Origin: Alkalibacillus filiformis
Lineage (GTDB): Bacteria > Bacillota > Bacilli > Bacillales > Alkalibacillaceae
DNA length: 64,000 nucleotides
Assembly (NCBI RefSeq): GCF_030814115.1
Contig: NZ_JAUSUP010000007.1
Span: 1 to 64,000, forward strand
Direction: 5' to 3'
The position numbers and the translations under genes were made by a program. The number at the start of each line of letters is the position of its first letter. Position 1 is the first letter of the stretch. Below are positions 33,824-42,959 of the stretch, in pieces. Below the pieces are notes generated by a model. That model did no database searches and had not been told where the DNA came from. It saw nothing but the letters and a program-made list of their open reading frames with translations.

Positions 33824-36184
33824 TTAATTATATTGCAAAGCTAAAGGAACAGTGAGAGTGTCTTTTAGCTTCATAACCTCATTTTGAATCGTGATCGGCA
33901 ACTCGCTTTGTGAATCCTTTGAGATCGTGCATTGCGCTCTCGTAATCTCAAAGCGTAACTGCTCACCTTGCCAATCGATATTAAACGTAATCGAATCCCA
34001 TTCACTTGGTAGAGTCGGATTAACGGATAAACCTTTGGGCGTTAACCTCACCCCTGCAAAACCAAACACAGAAATACTCCAAATCCCTGCAATCGATGCA
34101 GCATGAATGCCTTCTTGAGATGATTTCATATTTTGACCAAGATCAATCTCTGCTGCGCGGCGGAACATGCGATAAGCCATGTCCATCTTTTCAAAATCAC
34201 TCGCCACAATCGCGTGCGTCGATAGACTTAAAGACGAATCGTGTAACGTACGCGGTTCATAATAATCGAAGTTTGCACGCTTAAGCGCTGCATCAAATTC
34301 AACCTCATCTTTTAAGAACGTTTGCTCAAGTAAATAGAGTAAAACGAGTACATCAGCTTGCTTCGTCACTTGAAGCCCATTAATTTGTGGCTGATTGTAA
34401 TCTTTATAAATCGTTCTTGGCTGCTCTTGCTTTTTATATTTTTCTAAATCGATTTCAGGAAGTGATAAATACGTGTCATCTTGAGGAATGACTTGATCAT
34501 CTTCCCTCGGTGCTGGTAAGAAAATGTTCTCAGCTTTTTCTTTCCAGTTTTCATAGTTTTGCTGTAAGTTGAGTTTTTCATTAAGTGTTGCGAAAACGTT
34601 TTCGTTTTGCTCACTTAAAAACTCATAATACTTAATGGCTAGCTTCAAATTAAAATAACTCATGTAATTCGTATAAGCATTGTTATTCACATGCTCTTTA
34701 TATTCATCTGGTCCAATCACATTATGAATTTCATATCTTGCCTCAGCTTCATTCCATTCATAACGACTAGCCCAGAAGTTAGCACTATCAAAAACCATTT
34801 CGTAACCGTAATCATTTAGAAACGCTTCATCGTTCGTCACGTTGTAATACTGATTAATTGCAAAAGCAATGTCAGCCGTAATGTGCTGCTCGATTAAGCC
34901 TGTCCAAATCTTACTTCTTTCACCAGTTACGATATCAATGTCACCATAAAGCGGTGTCACTTCCCCATCATCTGGGAATGCCATCTCCCACGGGTACATC
35001 GCACCTTCATAATCATTTTCTTTCGCCTTCGCTCGCGCACTTTCCAACCCGTAATAACGATAGGTTAATAGAGAACGTGCCACTTCAGGATTCGAATAAG
35101 TGAAAAATGGTAGAACGAAAATCTCAGTATCCCAAAACGAGTGGCCTTTATACCCTTCACCAGATAACCCTTTCGCACCAATCCCCATCCGCGAATCATG
35201 ATCAGGTGTCATAATCGTCATATGATAGATTGAGAATCGAACAGCTAGCTGGTCAAAGTTGTCTTGACTATCAATCTCGATATTGTAGCGGTTCCATATT
35301 TGATTGAACCACGCTTGTCGATGCTCATCTCTTAACTCGTCATAACTTTTTTGCGCGACTTTTTCCAATGTTTGATGTGCTTGTTGCTTAACCGTTTCTT
35401 GATCAGCACCATTCGGTAAAAACTCACGATCACGACTCGTATAAACAGTCGTTAACTTTTCAAATGTAACCTTTTCACCCGGCGCTAATTCAAACTGACA
35501 ACCAACACCGACTTTACGCCTGTCCATAAGTTTATCGACTGAAGATTCTTTCGATAAACGGTGCTGACTGACTAACGCAACATCCACATCAGACTGACGC
35601 GTCGTCTGCACATATTCGAGTAAATCATTTCCGTAAATTCTCGGCACACCATTTAAAAAGTGCTGTGCACCTGTGTTCGTCGTTTGACCGTTAATTGAGC
35701 TTTCTAGTTGAATTGATGCACTTTTATTTAGCGCCTCTATTTCAACTTTCATGCCAATTAAGTGACGTTCAGCAAGCGAGACGAAACGACGACAATGGAA
35801 TTGAAATGCTTTTCCTTTTGGTGATGTCCACTTAAACGAACGCGTTAGCTCAGCTGTTTTTAAATTCAATATTCTAACGTATTCATTCGTTTCGCCAATT
35901 TCTAAATGAAAACGCTCACCATCGATATAAAAATCTATTTGCGTTACATCTGCTAAGTTAGGAAGCTCTGTTACTTCAGTCGGATCGGCTTGATTGAACG
36001 TCCCATTAACAAATAAGTTACGTTTCTCACCGAAATAAGACTCTTCTGTTGCCGAACGAAGCCCCATATAGCCATTACCTAATGCCATAACCGCTTCAAA
36101 CTTCCGCAAATGATTCGGCGAAAAGTCATTTTCAGCTACAATCCAATCTTTAAACTCCTCTTGGCCATAATCATATCGGATCAT
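33824..36184 (-). CDS. Glycoside hydrolase family 65 phosphorylase, enzyme 2
   Basis: A 786-residue disaccharide phosphorylase, first gene of the operon. It has an N-terminal beta-sandwich with AVMALGNGYMGLRSATEES, the GHSFWDTEIFVLPFF stretch, the catalytic Glu in NVIGPDEYKEHVNNNAYTN, and HDSSLSLSTHAIVAS. The VIGPDEY-x-EHVNNNAYTN form and the GNGYMGLRSATEE start resemble kojibiose/nigerose-type phosphorylases more than maltose phosphorylase. No signal peptide; it works in the cytoplasm and yields beta-glucose 1-phosphate for pgmB. AAAAGGGG lies before the ATG. Two operator-like palindromes lie upstream. Confidence 0.9.
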   Translation of the reverse strand: MIRYDYGQEEFKDWIVAENDFSPNHLRKFEAVMALGNGYMGLRSATEESYFGEKRNLFVNGTFNQADPTEVTELPNLADVTQIDFYIDGERFHLEIGETNEYVRILNLKTAELTRSFKWTSPKGKAFQFHCRRFVSLAERHLIGMKVEIEALNKSASIQLESSINGQTTNTGAQHFLNGVPRIYGNDLLEYVQTTRQSDVDVALVSQHRLSKESSVDKLMDRRKVGVGCQFELAPGEKVTFEKLTTVYTSRDREFLPNGADQETVKQQAHQTLEKVAQKSYDELRDEHRQAWFNQIWNRYNIEIDSQDNFDQLAVRFSIYHMTIMTPDHDSRMGIGAKGLSGEGYKGHSFWDTEIFVLPFFTYSNPEVARSLLTYRYYGLESARAKAKENDYEGAMYPWEMAFPDDGEVTPLYGDIDIVTGERSKIWTGLIEQHITADIAFAINQYYNVTNDEAFLNDYGYEMVFDSANFWASRYEWNEAEARYEIHNVIGPDEYKEHVNNNAYTNYMSYFNLKLAIKYYEFLSEQNENVFATLNEKLNLQQNYENWKEKAENIFLPAPREDDQVIPQDDTYLSLPEIDLEKYKKQEQPRTIYKDYNQPQINGLQVTKQADVLVLLYLLEQTFLKDEVEFDAALKRANFDYYEPRTLHDSSLSLSTHAIVASDFEKMDMAYRMFRRAAEIDLGQNMKSSQEGIHAASIAGIWSISVFGFAGVRLTPKGLSVNPTLPSEWDSITFNIDWQGEQLRFEITRAQCTISKDSQSELPITIQNEVMKLKDTLTVPLALQYN
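34591..34604. promoter_or_regulatory. Perfect LacI-type palindrome inside GH65 gene
   Basis: CGAAAACGTTTTCG is a perfect 14-base palindrome within the coding region of GH65 enzyme 2; its core AAAACGTTTT is the same as in the upstream site at 36257-36266. It may be an internal operator that allows DNA looping by the LacI-family protein, or chance. Confidence 0.35.
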
Positions 36185-36205
36185 ATCATACCCCTTTTAC
36201 AAATC

Positions 36206-36221
36206 GTGTAACCGCTTACTA
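36206..36221 (-). promoter_or_regulatory. Possible cre/LacI-type operator upstream of GH65 gene
   Basis: Minus-strand TAGTAAGCGGTTACAC is cre-like with two mismatches, 22 bases before the start codon. It lies close to the AAAACGTTTT site, and both may bind LacI/GalR-family proteins. Confidence 0.4.
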
Positions 36222-36254
36222 AACGTATGAAAAAATATAGATTACTAGAATTTA

Positions 36255-36268
36255 CGAAAACGTTTTAG
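36255..36268. promoter_or_regulatory. LacI-type operator upstream of GH65 gene
   Basis: AAAACGTTTT palindrome flanked by CG and AG, in the leader of the first gene of the operon, about 75 bases before its start codon. The regulator at 29 kb is the natural candidate to bind it. Confidence 0.5.
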
Positions 36269-36412
36269 TAACTTTCAAAAAATTTTTTAAGCACCCTGTT
36301 CGTGCTCGTAAATCAAAGTATAAGAGCATTCTATTAAAAAGTCAACAGAAAATGAAAGCGATTTTATAGACAAATTTTGGGGATGTTTTGAGTGGAAGCT
36401 GATCTTTTGGCT

Positions 36413-36728
36413 TGAGCGCTGATAAATTCTCGTGAACGCTGATAACTTGAGCGCGAGCGCTGATAAATTTTTGTGAACGCTGATAAGCTTGGTCCGAGCG
36501 CTGATAAATTTTCGTGAACGCTGATAAGCTTGGTCCGAGCGCCGATAAATCCTCGTGAACGCTGATATCATAGTCGAAGTGCTGTTATGTTCGTGAGCGC
36601 CAAATTATCTCGTGAACGCCAGAATTTTTAAGCGAACGCCAAATTAATTCGTCCGAGCGCCAGAATATTTCCGCGTGCGCCAAATTTTTGACCGCGAACG
36701 CCAGAATATCCCCACGAACGCCAAAAAA
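36413..36728 (+). repeat. Long 20-bp repeat array, GAGCGCTGATAAA and GAACGCCAAAT variants
   Basis: About fifteen units in one orientation; the first half alternates GAGCGCTGATAAATT and GAACGCTGATAAGCT, the second half reads GAACGCCARAAT or GAGCGCCAGAATAT. Two 40-base pairs in the first half are almost identical, a sign of recent local duplication. It fills the gap between two divergently unrelated leftward units and ends in a hairpin terminator. Confidence 0.9.
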
Positions 36729-36756
36729 AATCGCCGAACAATTCTATTCGGCGATT
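36723..36756 (-). terminator. Terminator after nucleoside hydrolase 2
   Basis: AATCGCCGA / TCGGCGATT stem; on the minus strand it is followed by eight T. Built from the same core sequence as the neighbouring repeat units. Confidence 0.85.
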
Positions 36757-36782
36757 CGCGGAAAACCTTCTTTCATTTCCTT

Positions 36783-37718
36783 CTATAATACACTAAAAAA
36801 CAACTCTACAAATCGTTTGCGCTCAACATCATGCAATACGTGTACATTCGGTGATTTGTTCATCGTCCCTAAATGATCAACGACCGTCGCACCTGCTGTT
36901 GTGTAGCCTGCTGTCTCAACAGTGACGTAACAATCCTGTCCCTCGAATAAACTAGGGTCGATCACATAAGCAACCGCACATAAATCATGCAAGCGCAGTA
37001 CTTCAGAATGATACGGTTCTAAAAATGGTGAAGAATCTTGGGCATCCATATAATGTTGCAACATTTCATAAAGTGTTTTCGACAGCTCGTTACCTGTTGC
37101 TTTTAATAAGTCTAAGTCTTTTTGGTCTAAATAAGCTTTATGCGTCACATCAAGACCACTCATCACAATCGGAATCCCACTTTGCATAACGACTTCAGCC
37201 GCTTCTGGGTCAACGTAAATATTAAATTCGGCCTTAGGCGAAACGTTACCGCCTCGTGCAGCGCCACCCATAATCGAAATTTGTTTAATTTTCGGTTTCA
37301 CTTCCGGATGCGCTAACAACAACGCCCCAACGTTTGTAAGTGGGCCTGTCGCAATGATCGTCACCGGCTCATCAGCTTCTTTCAAAACAGATACCATCGC
37401 CTCAATTGCTGGACGATCACTTTCCTCTAACGTCGCCTCAGGTAACTCGACACCACCAATACCAGACTCACCGTGAATATGGTCGGCAATCACTAAGTCG
37501 CGTAAAAATGGCTTCTCAGATCCGCGCGCAATTTCAACCTCTTCTCCTATGTAACTGACAAAACGAAGCGCATTATCCATGACTTTATCTTGCGTCTGAT
37601 TACCCGCACTCGTCGTAATTAACTTCACCTCTGTCTTCTCATGCCTTAACGCTAATAAAAGCATCATCACATCATCAATACCAGGATCACAATCAATAAT
37701 GACTGGTGTCTTCTCCAT
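36783..37718 (-). CDS. Nucleoside hydrolase, second paralogue
   Basis: A 311-residue ribonucleoside hydrolase with the IIDCDPGIDDVMMLLLA metal motif at the N-terminus, TGPLTNVGALLLA, IMGGAARGGNVSPKAEFNIY, and the late LHDLCAVAYVIDP motif. AGAGGTG favours the ATG at 37718 over the GTG at 37727. It has the same domain plan as the copy at 8.7 kb but differs in many positions, so the two may prefer different bases. It lies seven to sixteen bases after the FAD oxidoreductase gene and is co-transcribed with it. Confidence 0.93.
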   Translation of the reverse strand: MEKTPVIIDCDPGIDDVMMLLLALRHEKTEVKLITTSAGNQTQDKVMDNALRFVSYIGEEVEIARGSEKPFLRDLVIADHIHGESGIGGVELPEATLEESDRPAIEAMVSVLKEADEPVTIIATGPLTNVGALLLAHPEVKPKIKQISIMGGAARGGNVSPKAEFNIYVDPEAAEVVMQSGIPIVMSGLDVTHKAYLDQKDLDLLKATGNELSKTLYEMLQHYMDAQDSSPFLEPYHSEVLRLHDLCAVAYVIDPSLFEGQDCYVTVETAGYTTAGATVVDHLGTMNKSPNVHVLHDVERKRFVELFFSVL

Positions 37719-37733
37719 TACACTCACCTCTTC

Positions 37734-38837
37734 TTATGTTCGAAGTGGATCAAACGGTGTTAAATCCATTTCCACTTCTTCGTCTATAGCTAGCTTAGCC
37801 GTCATTTTACCGACAAAAGGTCCAATGGTCAATCCTGAAGGCCCTAAGCCTGTTGCGACAATCAGATTGTTATAACTAGCAGTTTTTCCTAATAAAGGCT
37901 TTTGATCAGGCCCCATAGGTCGAAAGCCGATACGAACATCTTCCAACGTCGCATCGGCTAACCCAGGTGCCACGGCAAGACCTTCATCTAGCACCTCTTG
38001 CACACCACCAGCAGTCAACCTGTAGTCAAAGCCACTTCCTGCCTCGCGCGTCGCACCAAACACGACACGCCCATCATCAAACGCTAACATGTAATGACTC
38101 GACTGTGGTAAAACGACCGACCAACCTTTCGTATCTTCACCTTCAGACCGCAAATGCGCGATTTGACCACGTTGCGGCTCTAGCTCAATCGACACTTCTA
38201 CCTGTTCAAGCAACTTTTTCGACCAAGCACCTGATGCCACAATGACACGATCTGCTTCTAACACTCCTTCAAGCGTCCTAACAACAATTTCACCACCACG
38301 ACTCTCAAGCTCCACCTCTTCTTCAAACAACTGTCCGCCACGTTTTTCAAAAGCACGCACTAACGCTTGAGTAAGCAAGTTTCCATCAACTCGTGCACCA
38401 CCAGAAACATGGACAGCCTTGCAATCATCTTGAAGTGGCGGGAACATCGCTTTTGCCTCTGTATTCGTCAACTTTTCCACACTTCCGACAAAATCCGTCT
38501 CCTCACGCTTTCGAACCGCTTCTTCATAAAGTGCCTCAAGTTCCGCTTCCGTATTCGCTAACGCCAGCGCACCACACTTATAATACCCTGTCTCACCAGC
38601 TTCATCCTTACGCAAATCATCAATTAATACTGGATAATCCACCGCGCCAGCCTTCGCTAACTCATAAAGATCCGGATCCTTTCTTGCACCAACCCAAGGA
38701 CAAACAATCCCAGCGCCAGCCCGTGTTGCCTTTCCTTGAAAGTCCGCATCCACTAACACGACATCTTCTCCTTGCTGAACGAGACGATATGCCGTTGCAG
38801 CTCCTAAAATGCCCGCACCAATGATGATATGCTTCAA
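37734..38837 (-). CDS. FAD-dependent oxidoreductase (DadA/glycine oxidase type)
   Basis: A 367-residue flavoprotein that oxidises an amine, probably an amino acid. The N-terminal GAGILGAATAYRLVQQGEDV is the FAD dinucleotide fold, with VVLVDADFQGKATRAGAGIV; a second ADRVIVASGAWSKKLL stretch and the C-terminal LIVATGLGPSGLTIGPFVGK complete the DAO fold. TTG start with GGGGAGG before it. The partner nucleoside hydrolase and the EamA exporter nearby do not fix the substrate; D-amino acids or N-methylated glycine are candidates. Confidence 0.88.
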   Translation of the reverse strand: MKHIIIGAGILGAATAYRLVQQGEDVVLVDADFQGKATRAGAGIVCPWVGARKDPDLYELAKAGAVDYPVLIDDLRKDEAGETGYYKCGALALANTEAELEALYEEAVRKREETDFVGSVEKLTNTEAKAMFPPLQDDCKAVHVSGGARVDGNLLTQALVRAFEKRGGQLFEEEVELESRGGEIVVRTLEGVLEADRVIVASGAWSKKLLEQVEVSIELEPQRGQIAHLRSEGEDTKGWSVVLPQSSHYMLAFDDGRVVFGATREAGSGFDYRLTAGGVQEVLDEGLAVAPGLADATLEDVRIGFRPMGPDQKPLLGKTASYNNLIVATGLGPSGLTIGPFVGKMTAKLAIDEEVEMDLTPFDPLRT

Positions 38838-38897
38838 AAAAGCCCTCCCCTTTCAATTATATGTCACAGTTTTACTTAATAGGAAATATATTTACAG

Positions 38898-39818
38898 CTA
38901 ATTCTCAACAACTTTCCCACGGCGCCTTTTTAACAAGTACTCAATAGCACCAGTCCCTAAGAAGATCCCTATTATAATAAGTACAAACCCAATAATATGT
39001 TCAAGCATAATCGCTTCATTTAAAAAGACCGCCGAACCAATAATCGCAAACAACGTATTTAAGTTAATAAAAATCGCCGATTCAGCCGGGCCAACTTTTT
39101 TAATCACATAGTTATACGTCATATGACCAAATGCTGTCGCCATAATCGCACTAAATAAAAAGACAGAGCCAATATGCCAATCAAACACTCGCGTCATCTC
39201 ACTCACATCTGCACCTAACGCCTGGCTTAATCCGAAAATAACAACCGAACCAAACACCATGATGTAACCCGTGATCAAACGAGGATCAAACGTCGCTCTT
39301 AATTTACTAATTAACACAAAACTAAACCCTTGAACCGCCACACCAAGGAAGACAAACACATCCCCCATTGACATCGCACCTAGTCCACCACTGCCTGCAA
39401 GTGTTGTTGTTGCCACACCAGCAAAACCAAAAATAAACCCGATCGTCCTTAACAAGTTTACTTTCTGCCTTAAGAAAATAACTGCCATCAACACGGTCAT
39501 AAGCGGCATTAACCCAAGAATAAGTGCTCCGTTAACACCAGTTGTCCCTTCTAACCCAACCGCAATAAACGAATGGTGTAACACGACATTAAATGTTCCA
39601 ATATATAACATAACGAGCCACTCTGACTTATGCGGCAAACGGAAAATCCCCATAAAATAACAAATGACCAACACCGCAATCCCCGCCGTAAACACACGGA
39701 AAGATGTCAGCAACACCGGATCAATCGTATCGACCAGCACTTTAAGCGCCGGCAAATTCATCCCCCACATAAGCATGACTAGGAATAACAAAATATAAAT
39801 CTTAACCAAACTTTTCAC
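38898..39818 (-). CDS. EamA family (DMT) transporter
   Basis: A 306-residue membrane protein with ten spans in two EamA repeats: the first begins VMLMWGMNLPALKVLVD, the second LGVAVQGFSFVLISKLRA, with AIMATAFGHMTYNYVIKKVG near residue 225 as the usual second-half motif. Such proteins mostly export amino acids or metabolites. GTG start with only a weak ribosome binding site. It is upstream of and on the same strand as the FAD oxidoreductase, 60 bases apart. The basic tail KRRRGK is cytoplasmic. Confidence 0.88.
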   Translation of the reverse strand: MKSLVKIYILLFLVMLMWGMNLPALKVLVDTIDPVLLTSFRVFTAGIAVLVICYFMGIFRLPHKSEWLVMLYIGTFNVVLHHSFIAVGLEGTTGVNGALILGLMPLMTVLMAVIFLRQKVNLLRTIGFIFGFAGVATTTLAGSGGLGAMSMGDVFVFLGVAVQGFSFVLISKLRATFDPRLITGYIMVFGSVVIFGLSQALGADVSEMTRVFDWHIGSVFLFSAIMATAFGHMTYNYVIKKVGPAESAIFINLNTLFAIIGSAVFLNEAIMLEHIIGFVLIIIGIFLGTGAIEYLLKRRRGKVVEN

Positions 39819-39897
39819 CTGTTTCTAAACTATAATTCTTCCACCATACACAATTTCGTGACTAGAAGCAATAAGTACGACTTCCTAATCCTCATAA

Positions 39898-40012
39898 TCC
39901 GGCGTTCGCCGGATTATGGTTGCATTTCGCCGGAATATTTTAATTTTCGCCGGAATAATAAAAATTTCGCCCGAAAAATAAAATAATCGCCGGAATCTAT
40001 TACCCGGCGATT
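39898..40012 (+). repeat. 20-bp repeat array, CGCCGGAATAT variant, with terminator
   Basis: GGCGTTCGCCGG start, four TTTCGCCGGAATAWT units at 20-base spacing, and a closing stem AATCGCCGG / CCGGCGATT that should end the DUF35 gene transcript on the minus strand. Confidence 0.88.
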
Positions 40013-40035
40013 GCTAATTCACTCAAATACTCTAC

Positions 40036-40344
40036 TTATGATGACTTTTGAAATATATAAGCTCCTTCTTGAATTTCTTTAAAAGAAACAGAATCTCCAA
40101 TATCAATATCTTCATCCATATATCCTGTCACTCTTAAACGTTCAGTTAGTTGAACAAGTACGACTTGGTATGGAGCTTTATCAGCAAACTTTGGAGGCGC
40201 GATGTGAATAGTAGTGAAGCTATAAACCTCACCTTTTCCTTCGATGTCTAGCCTAGAAAAACTGGAATTCCTACACTTTGGGCAATAATACTTTTCTGAT
40301 AATGTTTCATATCCACATTGGTTACAACGAAACGCATCCATCAC
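40036..40344 (-). CDS. DUF35 Zn-ribbon/OB-fold protein
   Basis: A 102-residue acyl-CoA-binding accessory protein: an N-terminal rubredoxin-like zinc ribbon (CNQCGYETLSEKYYCPKC), then an OB-fold with GKGEVYSFTTIHIAPPKFAD and YQVVLVQLTERLRVTGYM. Such DUF35 proteins form complexes with thiolases and help in C-C bond formation or cleavage. It begins directly after the thiolase stop, as is usual for the pair, and is the last gene of the ten-gene operon. Confidence 0.92.
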   Translation of the reverse strand: MMDAFRCNQCGYETLSEKYYCPKCRNSSFSRLDIEGKGEVYSFTTIHIAPPKFADKAPYQVVLVQLTERLRVTGYMDEDIDIGDSVSFKEIQEGAYIFQKSS

Positions 40345-41478
40345 TTACACCCTCTCTAAAATATGAACTGTTGAGTATGACCCTGTGCCACCTAAATTTT
40401 GCGCCAATCCAATACGCGCGCCATCTACTTGATTTGGGGCCGTTCCCCTCAACTGATGAACAATTTGATACAGTTGAGAAATGCCTGTTGCACCTATTGG
40501 ATGCCCCTTAGATAAAAGACCCCCACTTGTATTAATTGGTTTTTCACCATTTGGCAATGTTTTACCTTGTTCTACTGCTAAGTAACCTTCTCCTCGGTTA
40601 AAAAAGCCTAATTCTTCTGATGAAATTATTTCAGTCATCGAAAAACAATCGTGAATTTCTACTACGTCAATATCCTCTGGACCTAACCCAGCTTTTTCAT
40701 AAGCTATTCTCCCAGATTCGCCAACTGCTGGGATCGACAATAGGTTTTCGGCATTTTGCATTTCAGTCGGTCCTGATGCTTGAGCACTGCTTCTTACTGC
40801 TATGTCTCCTTTTTTCTTTGACAATACAACAGCCGAGGCTCCATCTGTTGTCGGAGAGCAATCAAATAACCCTAGTGGCTCCGTAATCATACGAGCTGAC
40901 ATAATTTCTTCAATTGACGTTTCAGTCTTAAACTGTGATAACGGATTATTAATGGCATTATTTCGGTTTTTCAGAGCGACATGAGCTAAATGTTCCTTAG
41001 TTGCACCAGTCTCATAAAAATACCGATTAGCTAATACACCAAAGAAACCAGGGAAAGTTAACCCCGCATGCTTTTCATTAGAGTCATTATCCATTGCTGC
41101 GTTGATTGCTTCAGTAACTTCTACTGTAGAAACATGTTTCATTTTTTCTACACCAGCAACGAGAACTGTTTCATATTCTCCACTCATAATGCCCAATAAG
41201 GCTTGACGAAAAGCAATGCCACCAGATGCACATGCCCCTTCAATTTTTGCTGTCGGTACATAACCTAAACCTAAATCATTAGCAATAATTGCGCCTAATA
41301 TTTCTTGGTTATAAATAGAACCTCCCATGAAGTTACCTACAAATACCGCATCAACATCTGGTTTCCCGGCATCTTCAAGCGCTTCAATTGATGCATCTAG
41401 CAATAAGTTTTTCAATGTTTTATCTTCTAATTTGCCGAACTGCGTCATGCCGACACCGTGAATATATGTTTGCATCAT
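40345..41478 (-). CDS. Thiolase family protein (SCP-x-like)
   Basis: A 377-residue thiolase of the unusual type that works with a DUF35 partner. The nucleophilic Cys is in IEGACASGGIAFRQA near residue 84, the HDCFSMTEI segment supplies a histidine, and GGLLSKGHPIGATG near residue 340 holds the active-site His; the classic last cysteine motif is replaced by NLGGTGSYS. It should cleave or make a beta-keto acyl-CoA. It overlaps the acyl-CoA ligase gene by four bases. Confidence 0.92.
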   Translation of the reverse strand: MMQTYIHGVGMTQFGKLEDKTLKNLLLDASIEALEDAGKPDVDAVFVGNFMGGSIYNQEILGAIIANDLGLGYVPTAKIEGACASGGIAFRQALLGIMSGEYETVLVAGVEKMKHVSTVEVTEAINAAMDNDSNEKHAGLTFPGFFGVLANRYFYETGATKEHLAHVALKNRNNAINNPLSQFKTETSIEEIMSARMITEPLGLFDCSPTTDGASAVVLSKKKGDIAVRSSAQASGPTEMQNAENLLSIPAVGESGRIAYEKAGLGPEDIDVVEIHDCFSMTEIISSEELGFFNRGEGYLAVEQGKTLPNGEKPINTSGGLLSKGHPIGATGISQLYQIVHQLRGTAPNQVDGARIGLAQNLGGTGSYSTVHILERV

Positions 41479-42956
41479 TGCACCCCCTCTAAATGCTGCT
41501 TACGAAGTTCACGTTTAAGAATTTTACCATAAGAGCTTTTAGGTAACTGATCTACGAAATGAATTTGTTTAGGTTTTTTCAAACTAGCTAAGTACTCTTT
41601 ACAAAGCGCAATTAAGTCTTCTTCAACAACTTCAGTAGTGCCATTTGGAACAACATATGCTACAACTGATTCGCCCCATTTGTCATCAGGTATACCAATT
41701 ACACAAGTTTCTTTGACACCCTCATGCTTGTTTAGTACCTCTTCAACTTCTCTAGGGTAAATATTTAATCCGCCCGAAATAATAACATCTTTAATACGAT
41801 CAACGATGTGTAAATAACCTTGTTCATCAACCCATCCTAAGTCTCCAGTATGCAACCAGCCATTTTGTAACGTTTTGTTTGTCGCTTCTTCATTATTCCA
41901 ATAACCTTTCATAACGAGAGAACCTTTACAAACAATTTCTCCTACTTCACCATTTTCAACTTCAAGACCATCAGAATTGATAATTTTCATATCTACAAAA
42001 GGACCCGTATAACCACAAGATTCCAATCGACTACTTAACTGATTCCTCGGCATGACAGTAATACACATCGGTGCTTCAACTTGACCATAAGTCTCAACAA
42101 ACTTAGTTCCTAGTTTAGATAGAGCAAGTTGTAATTTGCTCGCAGCGATTGGTGAACCTGCCATGTTAATCGACTTAATAGACTTTAACTTTTCAGGGTC
42201 AAAGTTTGGATTCTGAATCATTAAGTTGACCATCGTTGGCACCATAAAAATAACAGAGACTTGATCCTTTTCAATGTCATCAATAAACTCTTCAGGTTCA
42301 AAGTTGTTATACACGACTTGTGTGTTTCCATGTAACCATGCAACGTGAGATAAAAAGTTACTACCATGAGTTAACGGTGCTACATGACCAATCACATCTC
42401 TGTTCGTAACCTCACAAACCTCAGACAGTGATAAAGCACCTGTTAACATATTTCGGTGAGATAACATGACACCTTTGGGATTGCCGGTCGTTCCTGAAGT
42501 ATACATAATGGCAAACAAATCATCTTCATGCACATCTTCTTCTACTGCATCACCGTAATAACGGTTGATCACAGTATCGTAATCAGTTCCTATTAAAAGG
42601 CGATCAAAGTCTAACTCTATTGGATTAATCAAATCTTCTTCTCCAATTACAATACCTAATTGCGCATCGTCAATCATATATTCATGTTCTCTTGGATGTA
42701 ACTTGTAGTTTAACGGTACTTTAATAAAGCCACCAAAAGCAGCTGCCAAATCAAGCTCAACATGCTCATGACGATTAGACATTAATACTGCAAAACGGTC
42801 TCCCTTTTTCAAACCTTTATCTTCTAGATAACTAGCAATAGCCATAGAGCGATAATAAAGATCCTGATACGTAATCGATACATCCTCAAACTTTACTGCT
42901 GTTCTATTAGGATAGGCTTTCATCACTTTCTTAGCTTGCAATCCTAATGTTTCCAT
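41475..42956 (-). CDS. Acyl-CoA synthetase (AMP-binding)
   Basis: A 493-residue ligase that activates a carboxylic acid to its CoA thioester. It has the P-loop YTSGTTGNPKGVMLSHRNM near residue 152, the VETYGQVEAPMC segment, the GWLHTGDLGWVDEQGYLHIV hinge region and the catalytic lysine in SSYGKILKREL near the end. The acid it uses is not readable, but its place with a thiolase suggests medium-size acids entering a beta-oxidation-like route. GGGGAGG before the ATG; three bases after the PPC gene. Confidence 0.93.
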   Translation of the reverse strand: METLGLQAKKVMKAYPNRTAVKFEDVSITYQDLYYRSMAIASYLEDKGLKKGDRFAVLMSNRHEHVELDLAAAFGGFIKVPLNYKLHPREHEYMIDDAQLGIVIGEEDLINPIELDFDRLLIGTDYDTVINRYYGDAVEEDVHEDDLFAIMYTSGTTGNPKGVMLSHRNMLTGALSLSEVCEVTNRDVIGHVAPLTHGSNFLSHVAWLHGNTQVVYNNFEPEEFIDDIEKDQVSVIFMVPTMVNLMIQNPNFDPEKLKSIKSINMAGSPIAASKLQLALSKLGTKFVETYGQVEAPMCITVMPRNQLSSRLESCGYTGPFVDMKIINSDGLEVENGEVGEIVCKGSLVMKGYWNNEEATNKTLQNGWLHTGDLGWVDEQGYLHIVDRIKDVIISGGLNIYPREVEEVLNKHEGVKETCVIGIPDDKWGESVVAYVVPNGTTEVVEEDLIALCKEYLASLKKPKQIHFVDQLPKSSYGKILKRELRKQHLEGVQ

Positions 42957-42959
42957 TGA

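Noticed and set aside
38393-38824. 143-residue plus-strand frame
   Set aside because: Antisense shadow of the FAD oxidoreductase, His- and Pro-rich composition, no start signal.
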